Part shown: one piece after another, positions 18,045-28,111 of the stretch
How the letters are laid out: each line of letters begins with the position of its first letter
How positions within the stretch are numbered: position 1 is the stretch's first letter
Assembly: GCA_949282305.1 (NCBI GenBank)
Contig: CASDPB010000076.1
Location: forward strand, 19,563 to 83,562
Direction of reading: 5' to 3'
Length of the DNA: 64,000 bases
DNA from: an uncultured Lentisphaeria bacterium
GTDB lineage: Bacteria; Verrucomicrobiota; Lentisphaeria; Victivallales; UBA1829
The notes under the pieces: generated by a model
What the model was told of the DNA's origin: nothing
What the model saw: the letters and a program-made list of their open reading frames with translations, nothing else
The model's database searches: none
Made by a program: the position numbers and the translations under genes

Positions 18045-19070
18045 TTACTTCATATAATCCGCGCCGTCGAAACCGAGCAGAAGGAGAGTGTTTGCATCTT
18101 TTTCAAGGGTTTTTTCCGGAACCGTGTTCGGACGGACGGTATCGGAAATGCGCAGGTCGTCGAGCAGCATCTGGCATCCGCCGATGAACTGATAGGTGTC
18201 TCCCGTGTTATGAATTCTCGCGCCGAGGTTCAGATCGCCTTTCCTGCCGCCGCACGGGATTGTGTAAGGCGCCGTTCCCTGGCTTTTGCCATTGACGAAC
18301 AGTTCCATTTTCTTTGCCGCGAGGTCATAGGTGACGGCGACATGAACCCAGTCCTCGCTGGTGATTTCTCCGGACGTGATCTGGCTGACCGCATTTTCCG
18401 GGGCGCCGTTGTAGGTCAGATACTGCACTTTGCGTGAATTTGCGGGAACCGTGAGCTGGTGATAACGCCAGGGGGAACCATCCGCACTTTGGATGAACCA
18501 GATGATTGCGCTTTCCTTTTTCAGCATCAGCGGCAGGAACACCCATGCTTCGATGGTTCCCCTGTCTGCGCTGAATGAAACCTGATTGACCGCCGCCATT
18601 GCATTTTTTCCGTCGAAGCTGAGCGCTTTTCCGAATTTTCCGGTGCCGCCGGGAACCTGATTGGCTTTCATCGGGATGTTGAGCATTTTCAGCTGTTTCC
18701 AGGGAACGGCTGTTTTCAGGCGCTCCGCTTTTCCGGCGCGGCTGACGACCGGTGTTGCTTCAAGGGCGCCGCCGCCGTTGGTCTTCCCGGCGGCATAGAC
18801 CGGATGATAGAAACTTTCCGGCTTGAATTCCGCTGTAAATGTTTTTTTGTCGGAAGACGGAGTGAGACTGATTTTGTCCGAGCCGTTGAGATAAAAGGGG
18901 CGTTTATAGGACTTGAGCTCAAGATATGCCGAATCCGCCGGAGCGTCAAGCGTCAGCGTGACCTTGACCGGGGCCTGTTCCGCCAGCGTTTGCGGTTCGA
19001 TGGTCAGTGTGTCGGCGACTGCCAGAAGACCGGTGAAGAGTGATGCGGCGAAACAAAGTTGTTTTTTCAT
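18045..19070 (-). CDS. Secreted LamG / concanavalin A-like domain protein
   Basis: A 341-residue protein with a signal peptide (KKQLCFAASLFTGLLAVAD). Residues about 140-330 form a LamG/ConA-like sandwich: KFGKALSFDGKNA, FSADRGTIEAWVFLPL, DWVHVAVTYDLAAKKMELFV, and LLDDLRISDTVR near the end. The N-terminal 20-120 stretch may be an Ig-like spacer. No catalytic residues are evident, so binding or display is more likely than hydrolysis. The ATG follows GGAGG at 7 bases. It lies between a pseudopilin-like gene (21 bases upstream) and the DUF4838 gene (14 bases downstream). Confidence 0.82.
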   Translation of the reverse strand: MKKQLCFAASLFTGLLAVADTLTIEPQTLAEQAPVKVTLTLDAPADSAYLELKSYKRPFYLNGSDKISLTPSSDKKTFTAEFKPESFYHPVYAAGKTNGGGALEATPVVSRAGKAERLKTAVPWKQLKMLNIPMKANQVPGGTGKFGKALSFDGKNAMAAVNQVSFSADRGTIEAWVFLPLMLKKESAIIWFIQSADGSPWRYHQLTVPANSRKVQYLTYNGAPENAVSQITSGEITSEDWVHVAVTYDLAAKKMELFVNGKSQGTAPYTIPCGGRKGDLNLGARIHNTGDTYQFIGGCQMLLDDLRISDTVRPNTVPEKTLEKDANTLLLLGFDGADYMK

Positions 19071-19090
19071 TGCTGAACCTCCATTTTCAG

Positions 19091-20068
19091 TTAATAAGGT
19101 GAAAAATCCAGATTGCTGATTCCATTGTCATAAAACAGGTCGCTGTTTCTCAGATCGCAGTTGACGGGATAGTAATCCGCATGAGTCCATAGTGTCTTGT
19201 AGATGTCCTCCGGACTCACATTGCCGCTGAAATAGGCAAGATTGCATTTCCTGGAATGGCGCAGGGCGAAATAACTTATATCCTCCAGGGCGTAATAACC
19301 GCTGCTGCGCGCCTCCTGACTGTTGACCCCCGTCCAGGTGTCGCATACGATCATCTGTCTTGACGGGTGCAGAATCTGAGCTGCCTTGACGGGCGGAGTG
19401 ATTTCATTCTGCCATGCGCTGGCATGTTGGTAGTCGTCGCCCCCGAACAGCATCGTATTGTATCCGTAGCTGATTCTGCCGAGATTTGGTTCCGGGTTTC
19501 TGGTTGACGGGCAGTGCCAGACGGATTTCTGCGGAAACGGCTGATACCCCCGGATGTGATCGCCGTAGTCGTTCTGCACATAGGGGTAAAGCAGAGTGAC
19601 CCAGTGATAGCCGCCCATCTTGCCCGGGGGAAAGTAATCCTTGTAATCGACGGTGTAGCTGTTGATTCCGAAACCCAGCTGCTTCAGTTTGCTGGTGCAG
19701 ATGACTGCCTTCGCCTTTTCCCGCGCCTTGCCCAGCGCGGGCAGGAGCATTGAGGCTAAAATCGCGATGATCGCAATCACGATGAGGAGCTCTATCAGGG
19801 TGAAAATCCGTATTTTCCCCCTGCGCAGGAAGAATATCGGACAGGGAACATGGAAGGGTGAAGGGGCAAAACAATTCAGCAATTGAATGAAGAAAGGAGA
19901 AGCGGGATTGGACAGAGAGTGTTTCTGTCCTCTTTTGAAGACCGTTTCCGGTCGTGAATTACGACAGATTTTGGTATTGAAAATAAAATTATGGCGGGAC
20001 ACTCGTTTCGCGAGATACCGGAAATCGTCGGCGTCAGGATGTGATTCTGAATTCAAAAACAATTTCAT
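19091..20068 (-). CDS. Pseudopilin-like protein with unusually long N-terminal extension
   Basis: [19 protein letters not shown] identifies a type IV-prepilin-like N-terminus, but about 87 in-frame codons precede it from the ATG at 20068 (MKLFLNSES), and the frame is open as far as 20245. No good start lies close to the Phe. The extension includes [19 protein letters not shown], reminiscent of long leaders seen on some Lentisphaerae pseudopilins (recollection, not checked). The C-terminus has [16 protein letters not shown], where Ser replaces the Asp of the H-X9-DG motif. It lies between GH3 and LamG genes in one orientation, presumably one transcription unit. Confidence 0.72.
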   Translation of the reverse strand: MKLFLNSESHPDADDFRYLAKRVSRHNFIFNTKICRNSRPETVFKRGQKHSLSNPASPFFIQLLNCFAPSPFHVPCPIFFLRRGKIRIFTLIELLIVIAIIAILASMLLPALGKAREKAKAVICTSKLKQLGFGINSYTVDYKDYFPPGKMGGYHWVTLLYPYVQNDYGDHIRGYQPFPQKSVWHCPSTRNPEPNLGRISYGYNTMLFGGDDYQHASAWQNEITPPVKAAQILHPSRQMIVCDTWTGVNSQEARSSGYYALEDISYFALRHSRKCNLAYFSGNVSPEDIYKTLWTHADYYPVNCDLRNSDLFYDNGISNLDFSPY

Positions 20069-20095
20069 TCCTTGCATTCCGCCTTTCATGTGGTC

Positions 20096-20113
20096 GCGGA
20101 GTGAATACTCCGC
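20096..20113. promoter_or_regulatory. Hairpin just upstream of the pseudopilin start
   Basis: Seven-base perfect stem GCGGAGT / ACTCCGC with a GAAT loop, about 28 bases before the ATG at 20068 on the transcribed strand. It could affect translation start or expression relative to the GH3 gene upstream; no T-run follows. Confidence 0.35.
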
Positions 20114-20195
20114 CGCTCTGTCCCTGTTTCTCATCGATTCTGCCGAACCGTGATTCAGGTTGCGGCTGCGCTGGAATGAGGTCTGCTCTCCGTTT

Positions 20196-21902
20196 TCAGT
20201 TTTTTGAGGTTTGGAACGCATGTGTCTCCTCCTTCCCCTCTTCACAGGTGATGCCGTCTCCGAATTTGAAGCAATAGGGCATGGATACGGGGGAGTGCCC
20301 CTGAAAGGGGATCTCTCCGAATATCGCCTTTATGACTGCCGCCTGAACGACCGGACTGTTTGAATAGGCGTTGATATAGGTGTCCGCGGAATCGACGTCA
20401 TACAGATAATAAGGAGTGCCGAAGGAAATAATCAGACGTTTTTTCAGCGGTGCCGCCATGAATGCCCAGATTGTGGAGTCGAAACCGCGCGGATCGCCGT
20501 AGCGGGACTGCGCACAGCAGATGAGGATCGTCATATCATAGGCGTCCGGCACCATGCTGACCGTATGGAAAAACTTGAATGGCAGGTAATTCACTTCATA
20601 GCCGCGTTTTTTCAGTTCCTCCCAGAATGGAATCATGCTTCCGTGTCCCGCGGGGACATCCGGGGTGGAAAGAAGCAGAATTTTAGCTCCTTTGTCCAGT
20701 TTCAGAGGGAGCAGTCCCTTTTTGTTCCGCAGCAGCGTGATGCTTCTTGCCGCGATCTGCTCCGCCGAGATCCGGTTGCGCTCCAGCATGTCGGCGAGCG
20801 GTTCGCTGTCGTCCGGCTGTGTCTTGGGAAGGTGGAGGTTCAGAAGGGCTTTCACGGAGAGAATCCGTCTGACGGACTCCTCAATCCGTTCCATTGTGAC
20901 TCTGCCGTCTTCCAGGGCGCGTTTCATTGTCCGGAAAAAGACTTCCGCGCCGGGGAAGAGGAAGAAGTCCACACCGGCATTGAAAGATTCCAGAATCCTC
21001 TCTTCCTGTGTACTGAACCATGAGGAATAGCCCGCCATGCTCATGGAGTCGGTCATGATCAGCCCCTCGAAGCCGAGTTCTCCGCGCAGAAGATCCTGAA
21101 GAATGTGTTTGTTCAGGGATGCCGGACGGTAACGCCCGTCCCGCGGATCGGGCTGATCGAAGAAGGGCAACCCGAGGTGTCCGATCATCATGGTCATGAC
21201 GCCCGCATCAATCAGCGCCCTGAAGACTCTGCCGTGTTTGCGGAACCAATCTTCACGGCTGAGCGTGTTCAAACTGGTGACATAGTGCTGGTTGCGGAAA
21301 TCCACGCCGTCGCCGGGGAAGTGCTTGGAACATGCCGCAACTCCGTTGTCCTGAATTCCTTTTGTCAGCTCGACGAGAAAACGCGACGCATATTCCGCAT
21401 TGTCTCCGATGGAGCGGACATTCGTGACCGGGTTATAAGGATTGAGATTGAGGTCGGAGACGGTGCCGCAGATGAGATTGATTCCTGCAATGCGCGCTTC
21501 TTCGGACATGATCTTGCCGAATTCATAACATGCCGCGGGATCAAATGTCGCGCCGAGATTCATCAGGCGCGGCACTTTGGTGAATCCGGCGATTTCCTCT
21601 CCGAGCCCCGACTCGTAATCTCCGCAGAAAATCGGAGGAATCCGCATTTTGTTTTCAAACGGACCGGTGATTCCCCGTGCCGCTTCGGACTTTTTCATTC
21701 CCGGCGCAGGCGGCTTTCCGTAGTGTCCGATCCAGATGATTCCCAGGGGATATTGCCTGAGATACGCCTCGTAATCGCTGTGATCGCTCATGATGCGCGG
21801 GGCGAATTCACAGTCGAGCTGACCGATCTTCTCATCCGCGGTCATGCCGGATAAAGTCTGTTCCACCCATTGCCTCTGTGACTGATTCAGGCGATTGAAC
21901 AT
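20196..21902 (-). CDS. Glycoside hydrolase family 3 protein
   Basis: A 568-residue GH3 enzyme resembling the beta-N-acetylhexosaminidase (NagZ-like) branch. KHFPGDG at residues 193-199 and the nucleophile loop [11 protein letters not shown] (Asp about 285) are the family signatures. A C-terminal domain (about 390-560) resembles the GH3 C-terminal domain. No signal peptide is visible, suggesting intracellular processing of imported sugars. It is first in the minus-strand set GH3, pseudopilin, LamG, DUF4838 and is divergent from an AraC regulator with which it shares a promoter region. Substrate is inferred only from family. Confidence 0.88.
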   Translation of the reverse strand: MFNRLNQSQRQWVEQTLSGMTADEKIGQLDCEFAPRIMSDHSDYEAYLRQYPLGIIWIGHYGKPPAPGMKKSEAARGITGPFENKMRIPPIFCGDYESGLGEEIAGFTKVPRLMNLGATFDPAACYEFGKIMSEEARIAGINLICGTVSDLNLNPYNPVTNVRSIGDNAEYASRFLVELTKGIQDNGVAACSKHFPGDGVDFRNQHYVTSLNTLSREDWFRKHGRVFRALIDAGVMTMMIGHLGLPFFDQPDPRDGRYRPASLNKHILQDLLRGELGFEGLIMTDSMSMAGYSSWFSTQEERILESFNAGVDFFLFPGAEVFFRTMKRALEDGRVTMERIEESVRRILSVKALLNLHLPKTQPDDSEPLADMLERNRISAEQIAARSITLLRNKKGLLPLKLDKGAKILLLSTPDVPAGHGSMIPFWEELKKRGYEVNYLPFKFFHTVSMVPDAYDMTILICCAQSRYGDPRGFDSTIWAFMAAPLKKRLIISFGTPYYLYDVDSADTYINAYSNSPVVQAAVIKAIFGEIPFQGHSPVSMPYCFKFGDGITCEEGKEETHAFQTSKN

Positions 21903-21983
21903 AATAAGGTCCTTTTTGCATGTTTTTTTGATTTTTTTGGCAGTGAAGCCGCTTGCTGTTTCTATTAATTATATTATATTTTC

Positions 21984-22007
21984 CGAAAATGGGAATAACG
22001 AAAATGG
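21984..22007. promoter_or_regulatory. Candidate AraC-type direct repeats
   Basis: CGAAAATGG occurs twice (21984-21992 and 21999-22007), 15 bases apart start to start. It lies in the divergent promoter region and just upstream of TATAAT-like sequences reading toward the GH3 gene. Direct repeats of this kind are typical of AraC-family activator sites. Confidence 0.5.
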
Positions 22008-22032
22008 CAAAAAATTTGACCGATTTGACCCG

Positions 22033-22845
22033 ATGAGTTATTTTAACGATCTGACATTCAGTTATGTGGGGGCGCAGGAAATCTATTTTCACATGACCCG
22101 CACACAGTTGCAGCCGAGCTGGTTCTGGAGTCTGGAATACTGCCGGAAAGGGCACTTTGTCTTTGCGAAGAATTCGGAAGTTCCCGTTGAAACCGAAACG
22201 CCGGCAGTATTCTGGATGTCGCCGGGAAATTATTATGTCTACGGTTCCCGGGACAATGGGGGGCGCAGTCATGCCTGGACGAATTGCTCGGGGGCGCGGG
22301 CGGAACGCATGATTGGTGCTCTGGACCGCATGTGGCCGCGGGGATATCTGACTCTGTCGCCGGAGGATGAAGTCCGTTTCACGCCGGTCTACATGCAGAT
22401 GCAGGAATATATCTACACCCGTTCCAGAGAGAACCATCACAAGGCTGTGCTCTGCATGGAGGAGCTGCTCGGGCAGCTGACCGGAATCTATTTCCGCGAA
22501 CACGGCCAGCCTTTCATCAACAGCAAAATGGACAGCCTGATCGAGAAAATCCGTTTTTCCCCGCTTTCCGATTATGATTTCAAGGAGATCGCCGCGAAAC
22601 AGTTTCACATGTCTTACAGCGGGTTCCGCAAATTTTTCAAGCGAATCAACCGGATCGCGCCGCATGAATTTGTCATGATTCACCGGATTTACTATTCCAT
22701 GGAACTTCTCCGGAACAACGAACTCCAGATTCAGGAAGTTGCCGCGAAATGCGGCTTCAATGATTTCAGCACCTTTTCCCGCCTTTTCCGAAAGAAGACC
22801 GGGCTTTCGCCGTCGCAGTACCGCAGGAACAGACCGCTGCCCTGA
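22033..22845 (+). CDS. AraC-family transcriptional regulator
   Basis: About 270 residues. The C-terminal 100 residues contain two helix-turn-helix motifs of the AraC/XylS type: FKEIAAKQFHMSYSGFRKFF and IQEVAAKCGFNDFSTFSRLF followed by KKTGLSPSQYRR. The N-terminal part (FWSLEYCRKGHFVFA, PAVFWMSPGNYYVYG) looks like a cupin-type ligand domain. ATG 22033 lacks a clear ribosome-binding site; the frame is open 46 codons further upstream through hydrophobic, unlikely protein. It is divergent from the GH3 gene and probably activates it. The ligand is unknown. Confidence 0.88.
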   Translation: MSYFNDLTFSYVGAQEIYFHMTRTQLQPSWFWSLEYCRKGHFVFAKNSEVPVETETPAVFWMSPGNYYVYGSRDNGGRSHAWTNCSGARAERMIGALDRMWPRGYLTLSPEDEVRFTPVYMQMQEYIYTRSRENHHKAVLCMEELLGQLTGIYFREHGQPFINSKMDSLIEKIRFSPLSDYDFKEIAAKQFHMSYSGFRKFFKRINRIAPHEFVMIHRIYYSMELLRNNELQIQEVAAKCGFNDFSTFSRLFRKKTGLSPSQYRRNRPLP

Positions 22846-23053
22846 ATCCTCCGTCCTCATTGTCCCTGCGATGCTTTCCCCGATGCCGGAGAGAACCCGG
22901 GAGAACTGCGCTGAAACTGGCGGGAAGGGCGCGCCGTTCCACTGCGGGAAAATTTTTTATGAACAAGTCGTCTGTTCTGAAATTGTAAATTTGCCAATCC
23001 GGTGTATTGTATCAGTTCCTAGTGATGAGAATCAGCCGGGAGAACTGAGAGGG

Positions 23054-24064
23054 ATGGAATTTCATTGTGACAATCTGCTTTTGAATATTCTTATTTTTGC
23101 TGCCGGCTTGTGGTTTCTGATCAAGGGGAGCGATGTTTTTGTTGACTCCGCCGCGGCGATTGCCCGGATCTGGAAGGTTCCCGAGCTGGTGATCGGGCTT
23201 ACCCTTGTCAGCATCGGGACTTCTCTTCCCGAGTTTGCCAGCAGTCTGTATGCGGCATGGTGCGGCGAGACGGATTTCATCATCGGCAATGTCATCGGGA
23301 GCAATGTCACGAACATTACTCTGATTCTCGGCGCCGGAGTTCTCGGCGCGGGGACGCTTGCATTTTCCCCCCAGCTTTTTTCCCGCGACGCCATACTGAT
23401 GCTCGGTGTTTTTGTAGTCACGAACCTGATGGTGTTTTGCACGGACGTGCAGGGGAGGGAGGGGATTCCCGTTCACGGAATCAATATCTGGTCCGGCATT
23501 CTTCTTCTGCTGATGGGAATCGGATATTGCTTTTTCCTGTTCCGTTCCGCTGCCGAGAATCCGGCGGAAAATCCCGATTCCGAGCCCGGACACTCTTCCC
23601 CGCTGAAATCGTTTTTATGGCTGGGAACCGGTCTTGCCATGATTATTGCTGGATCGAAGGCTCTGGTGGATACTGTGGTCTGGGGCGCGGAGCAGCTCGC
23701 AGTCGATACGATGATTATTTCAGCGACGCTTGTCGCGTTCGGGACCTCGGTTCCGGAACTTGCCGTGACGCTGACGGGCGTTTTCAAGAAGCAGCACGAC
23801 ATTGCGATCGGAAACATCATCGGCAGCTGCAGCTTCAACATACTTCTGATCCTCGGCGTCTGCGCGCTGGTCACTCCGCTGGGAATCAACAGTGCTTCGG
23901 GTGTCATCAACGTTGCGATGATGCTTGCCTCGGGGATCTTTCTGATCACGTTCATGTCCATGGAGAAGAATTCGCTCTTCCGCTGGCAGGGCGTTGTGCT
24001 TCTTCTGCTCTACTGCGGATTCCTGATTTATAACTTTAAAGACGTCATCAGCCGCTTTTTATAG
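23054..24064 (+). CDS. Calcium/sodium antiporter (CaCA/YrbG family)
   Basis: A 336-residue inner-membrane cation exchanger with about ten transmembrane segments arranged as two repeats. Each repeat has the alpha motif: GTSLPEFASSLYA followed by IIGNVIGSNVTNI, and GTSVPELAVTLTG followed by AIGNIIGSCSFNI. These glutamate-containing motifs bind the ions. ATG 23054 follows GAGAGGG closely; upstream codons are open but do not resemble the family. It stands alone between the AraC gene and metK. The exact ion preference cannot be read from the sequence. Confidence 0.9.
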   Translation: MEFHCDNLLLNILIFAAGLWFLIKGSDVFVDSAAAIARIWKVPELVIGLTLVSIGTSLPEFASSLYAAWCGETDFIIGNVIGSNVTNITLILGAGVLGAGTLAFSPQLFSRDAILMLGVFVVTNLMVFCTDVQGREGIPVHGINIWSGILLLLMGIGYCFFLFRSAAENPAENPDSEPGHSSPLKSFLWLGTGLAMIIAGSKALVDTVVWGAEQLAVDTMIISATLVAFGTSVPELAVTLTGVFKKQHDIAIGNIIGSCSFNILLILGVCALVTPLGINSASGVINVAMMLASGIFLITFMSMEKNSLFRWQGVVLLLLYCGFLIYNFKDVISRFL

Positions 24065-24164
24065 GATTTCTGACGGTATCCGATTGTAAAAAAGCAGAAT
24101 GAAATGTAGATTATCACGCAAAATAAGGAAAAAACTAACATACTTAAAATAAGGAATTTGATTC

Positions 24165-25475
24165 ATGAGCAAGATTTATGCCGAACACATCTTCACTTCC
24201 GAATCCGTTTCGGAAGGACATCCTGACAAGGTCTGCGACCAGATTTCAGACGCCGTCCTTGATGCGTGTCTGAAACAGGATCCCGAGAGCCGTGTTGCGT
24301 GCGAAACGCTCTGCACCACCGATCTCATTGTGATTTCCGGCGAAATTACCACGAAAGCGAAAATCAACTGGGAGGAGCTTGCACGCGGCGTTGTCCGCGA
24401 CATCGGTTACACCAGCCGCGACATCGGTTTTTCCGCCGAGGACTGCAAGGTCTTTGTCTGTGTGCATTCCCAGTCGCCTGATATTTCCCAGGGCGTTTCG
24501 GTCGGCCAGGGGCTTCACAAGGAGCAGGGCGCCGGCGACCAGGGAATGATGTTCGGATATGCCAGCAACGAGACTAGGGAGCTGATGCCCGCCACGATTG
24601 TTTATGCGCACAAAATCGTGCAGGAGCTTGCGCGTCTCCGCAAGACGCAGCCGAAGAAATACGCATTCCTGCGTCCCGATTCCAAGAGCCAGGTTTCCAT
24701 GCGCTACGTGGACGGCAAGCCTGTTTCCGTGGAAGCGGTCGTCGTTTCCCACCAGCATACGCCGGAAATGAAGCGGGAGGAGCTGGAAAAACTTGTGAAG
24801 GATGTCGTGAAGAAAGTCATCCCCGCGAAATATCTTAAGGGGAAGGTGCAGTATCATATCAATCCGACCGGCCGCTTTGTGGTCGGCGGTCCCAACGGCG
24901 ATACCGGGCTGACCGGGAGAAAAATCATTGTCGACACCTACGGCGGAGTCGGCTCTCACGGCGGCGGCGCATTCTCCGGCAAGGACCCCTCCAAGGTGGA
25001 CCGTTCCGCCGCTTATATGGGACGGTACATCGCCAAGAACATCGTTGCTTCCGGACTGGCGGAGAAGTGCGAAATCCAGCTCGCTTACGCAATCGGCGTG
25101 GCGCAGCCGCTCTCCATCAATGTCGATACCTGCGGCACCGGAATTTTCGATGACGACGCAATTCTTGAGAAGGTGGTCCGTGCGGTGTTTGATATGACTC
25201 CTGCCGGAATCATCAAGACTCTTGGACTCAAGAATCCCGACACCTGGTCTTATCGCGATACTGCGGCTTACGGTCATTTCGGACGCAGCGGTTTCCCGTG
25301 GGAGAGAGTCGATAAGGTGGAAGCGCTTCTCAACGAGGCGGAAAAATACTGTGACGACGACTGCGAATGCGAGTGCTGCTGCGGGGAGCACGACCAGGAA
25401 GAGGAAGAGCCTGTGAAACCTGCGAAGAAGAGCGCTGAAAAGAAAAACGCGAAGAAATCCGCAGGAAAAAAATAA
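24165..25475 (+). CDS. metK: S-adenosylmethionine synthase with Cys- and Lys-rich tail
   Basis: Makes SAM from methionine and [42 protein letters not shown] and [19 protein letters not shown] are standard MetK motifs, so the core (residues 1-390) should be active. Unusually, residues 396-436 form an extra tail with six cysteines in eleven residues ([11 protein letters not shown]), then an acidic and a lysine-rich stretch. That tail is not part of the canonical enzyme. First gene of a SAM-cycle operon, with an adenosine-kinase-like gene 18 bases downstream and ahcY after it. No SAM riboswitch could be recognised in the 100-base leader. Confidence 0.95.
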   Translation: MSKIYAEHIFTSESVSEGHPDKVCDQISDAVLDACLKQDPESRVACETLCTTDLIVISGEITTKAKINWEELARGVVRDIGYTSRDIGFSAEDCKVFVCVHSQSPDISQGVSVGQGLHKEQGAGDQGMMFGYASNETRELMPATIVYAHKIVQELARLRKTQPKKYAFLRPDSKSQVSMRYVDGKPVSVEAVVVSHQHTPEMKREELEKLVKDVVKKVIPAKYLKGKVQYHINPTGRFVVGGPNGDTGLTGRKIIVDTYGGVGSHGGGAFSGKDPSKVDRSAAYMGRYIAKNIVASGLAEKCEIQLAYAIGVAQPLSINVDTCGTGIFDDDAILEKVVRAVFDMTPAGIIKTLGLKNPDTWSYRDTAAYGHFGRSGFPWERVDKVEALLNEAEKYCDDDCECECCCGEHDQEEEEPVKPAKKSAEKKNAKKSAGKK

Positions 25476-25493
25476 CTTCCGGAAGGAATATTC

Positions 25494-26522
25494 ATGGCTT
25501 CTGAAAAATTAAAGGTGCTGGGTGCCGGAAGTACGCTTCTGGATATTCTTGCCGGAGTGGATGACGCCTTTCTCGCCGCACATGTCGCCGGAGAGAAAGG
25601 CGGAATGAATCTTGTGAATTCCGAGACTCAGCACGAATTGATCGACAAGCTGGGCAGTGCCGGCATGTCGAAGGCGATTGGCGGTTCCGCATTCAATACG
25701 ATTTCCGCTTTGACCGTGCTTGGAATCAGAACCGCATTCATTGGAAAACTGGGCAGGGATGAAAACGGGTGCTACTATACGGATGCCTACCGGAAACTGG
25801 GGGGAGACGTCTCCTCTTTCAAATATACAGAGTCTGCGGCGACGGGAACCTGCCTCAGTCTTGTCACGCCGGATTCCGAACGGACCATGCGCACTGATCT
25901 CGGCGCTTCGGCGACGATTCATGTCGATGACATTTCCGATGCCGACTTTGAAGGCATTACGCATGTCCACCTGGAAGGATACCTCCTGTTTTTCATTGAT
26001 GTCGTGAAAAAGATTCTGACGCTGGCGAAAAAGCACGGCTGCGTCGTCAGTTTTGACTTCGCCTCTTTTGAAGTGGTCCGGCTTTTCCGTTCGGAGCTTC
26101 ATGAACTTCTCGAAAAATATGTTGATATTATTTTTGCGAATGAAGATGAAGCGAAGGAATTCTGCAAATATGAGAAATTCTCTCCGGAAGCAGTTGCCGA
26201 AAATCTGTTTCATTACTGCCCCGTGGTTGTGGTGAAGCTCGGCAGGGAAGGTTCCTTCATCCGGGAAAACGGCGTGAACCATCAGATTCCGCCGGTGCTG
26301 GCTGAGGCGGTGGATACAACCGGGGCAGGGGATCTCTGGCAGGCGGGGTTCCTTTACGGATATTTGAACGGATACGGCGTGGAAGCCGCCGGAAGAATGG
26401 GTTCCGTGCTCGGTGCGGAGATCGTCCGGGTGTTTGGCGCGCAGATTCCGCCGGAACGCTGGCCCGCAATCAGAGAAGAGTTTGAAAAAATAAAAAAACA
26501 ATATGCTGTAAATAAGGAATGA
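25494..26522 (+). CDS. PfkB-family sugar kinase, probable adenosine kinase
   Basis: A 342-residue PfkB/ribokinase-fold kinase. GGSAFNTISALTVLG (residues about 62-76) and DTTGAGDLWQAGFLYGY (about 268-284, with the catalytic Asp and anion hole) are the two family signatures. Adenosine kinase is preferred over other sugar kinases because it sits between metK and ahcY: SAH hydrolysis releases adenosine, and phosphorylating it to AMP would pull that reversible reaction forward. The context argument is inference. The ATG follows GGAAGGAATATTC. Confidence 0.85.
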   Translation: MASEKLKVLGAGSTLLDILAGVDDAFLAAHVAGEKGGMNLVNSETQHELIDKLGSAGMSKAIGGSAFNTISALTVLGIRTAFIGKLGRDENGCYYTDAYRKLGGDVSSFKYTESAATGTCLSLVTPDSERTMRTDLGASATIHVDDISDADFEGITHVHLEGYLLFFIDVVKKILTLAKKHGCVVSFDFASFEVVRLFRSELHELLEKYVDIIFANEDEAKEFCKYEKFSPEAVAENLFHYCPVVVVKLGREGSFIRENGVNHQIPPVLAEAVDTTGAGDLWQAGFLYGYLNGYGVEAAGRMGSVLGAEIVRVFGAQIPPERWPAIREEFEKIKKQYAVNKE

Positions 26523-26529
26523 TTGACTC

Positions 26530-27978
26530 ATGGCAAAAGCAAAGACTGTCACCAGAACAAAAAAAGCGACGGCTCCCGACTACAAGGTAAAAGATATTTC
26601 CCTTGCCGCCTTCGGGCGCAAGGAACTCGACATTGCGGAAAAGGAAATGCCCGGGCTCATGGCTGCGCGTAAAAAATACGGCAGACGGAAACCTTTGAAG
26701 GGCGTCAGGATCATGGGCAGTCTGCACATGACGATTCAGACTGCCGCGTTGATTGAAACGCTGGTGGAACTCGGCGCCGATGTCCGCTGGGCGTCCTGCA
26801 ACATCTTTTCCACGCAGGATCATGCCGCCGCCGCGATTGCCGCCGAAGGGATCCCCGTGTTTGCATGGAAAGGCGAAACCCTGGAGGAATACTGGGAGTG
26901 CACTTATCGCGCAATGACATGGCCGGATGGTTCCGGTCCCGATCAGATTGTGGATGACGGCGGCGATGCCACATTGCTGATTCATCTCGGAGTCAAGGCG
27001 GAAAAGAACGCGAAATTCCTTGACGGAAAACCGGAAAGTGAAGAGCAGGGGGTGATTTTCAGGCTGCTGAAACGTGTTCTCAAGGAAAGACCGGGGCATT
27101 GGACGAAGGTTGCGAAGAAGTTGCGCGGTGTCTCGGAGGAGACGACTACGGGTGTGCACCGTCTGCTCCAGCTTGAGGAAAAAGGCGAGCTCCTGTTTCC
27201 CGCGATCAATGTCAATGACTCCGTTACCAAATCCAAGTTCGACAATATCTATGGCTGCCGCCATTCTCTGACGGACGGCATCAAACGCGCTCTTGACGTG
27301 ATGCTCGCCGGAAAAGTCGCATGTGTCTGCGGTTACGGCGATGTCGGCAAGGGGTGTGCCGAGGCTCTGAAAAATGAGCGCGCGCGGGTTCTTGTGACGG
27401 AGATCGACCCGATCTGCGCGCTTCAGGCATGTATGGCGGGGCTTCAGGTCGTGACGCTTGAAGAGGCGCTTCCCGAGGCGGATGTCTATGTGACGACAAC
27501 GGGCAATGTGGACATTATCACAGCGGAACACATGGCGAAGATGAAAGACCAGGCGATTGTCTGCAACATCGGTCATTTCGACGATGAGATTCAGGTTGCG
27601 AGACTGAAGACTTACAAGGGCGTGAAAGTGACGGAGATCAAAGGCTGTGAATGCCCGGTTCACAAGTTTACATTCAAAGACGGTCACAGCATTTACCTGC
27701 TTGCCGAAGGGCGTCTTGTAAATCTGGGATGTGCCACGGGCCATCCGAGTTTTGTGATGAGCTGTTCCTTTACGAATCAGACCCTCGCGCAGATCAAACT
27801 TGCGACGGAAAACCTGAAAACGGCGGTTTACCGTCTTCCGAAGGAACTGGATGAGGAAGTTGCGCGTCTGCACCTTGAGAAACTGGGTGCTCACCTGACG
27901 ACTTTGACGAAGAAGCAGGCGGATTATATCGGTGTTCCCGTGAACGGTCCGTATAAACCGGAACATTACAGATATTGA
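26530..27978 (+). CDS. ahcY: Adenosylhomocysteinase
   Basis: Hydrolyses S-adenosylhomocysteine to homocysteine and adenosine using bound NAD. About 482 residues, typical of bacterial SAHH with the extra insert near residues 150-190. [46 protein letters not shown], the NAD-binding [13 protein letters not shown], and the C-terminal PYKPEHYRY lysine/tyrosine tail are all present. It starts 8 bases after the kinase-like gene ends, so metK, kinase and ahcY form one operon covering synthesis of SAM and clearance of its by-product. Confidence 0.97.
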   Translation: MAKAKTVTRTKKATAPDYKVKDISLAAFGRKELDIAEKEMPGLMAARKKYGRRKPLKGVRIMGSLHMTIQTAALIETLVELGADVRWASCNIFSTQDHAAAAIAAEGIPVFAWKGETLEEYWECTYRAMTWPDGSGPDQIVDDGGDATLLIHLGVKAEKNAKFLDGKPESEEQGVIFRLLKRVLKERPGHWTKVAKKLRGVSEETTTGVHRLLQLEEKGELLFPAINVNDSVTKSKFDNIYGCRHSLTDGIKRALDVMLAGKVACVCGYGDVGKGCAEALKNERARVLVTEIDPICALQACMAGLQVVTLEEALPEADVYVTTTGNVDIITAEHMAKMKDQAIVCNIGHFDDEIQVARLKTYKGVKVTEIKGCECPVHKFTFKDGHSIYLLAEGRLVNLGCATGHPSFVMSCSFTNQTLAQIKLATENLKTAVYRLPKELDEEVARLHLEKLGAHLTTLTKKQADYIGVPVNGPYKPEHYRY

Positions 27979-28056
27979 TTTGTCTGACAAGATGCCGGAG
28001 GATGAAGGAAATACCGTTATTTTCCTGAATAAATTGAATATTTTTTGGAATAGCGC

Positions 28057-28084
28057 TTGTAATATGCGAAAATGCACGTATAGT
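28057..28084 (+). promoter_or_regulatory. Promoter of the tRNA-fMet gene
   Basis: TTGTAA (28057-28062), a 16-base spacer and TATAGT (28079-28084) lie 28 bases before the tRNA. A good sigma-70-type match, positioned for a short leader. Confidence 0.6.
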
Positions 28085-28111
28085 ATGAGCCTACAAGATA
28101 AAGAAAGCTAT

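Noticed and set aside
24065..24164. A SAM or SAH riboswitch before metK
   Set aside because: The leader is only about 100 AT-rich bases and shows none of the conserved helices or K-turn of SAM-I, the pseudoknot of SAM-II, or an SAH aptamer.
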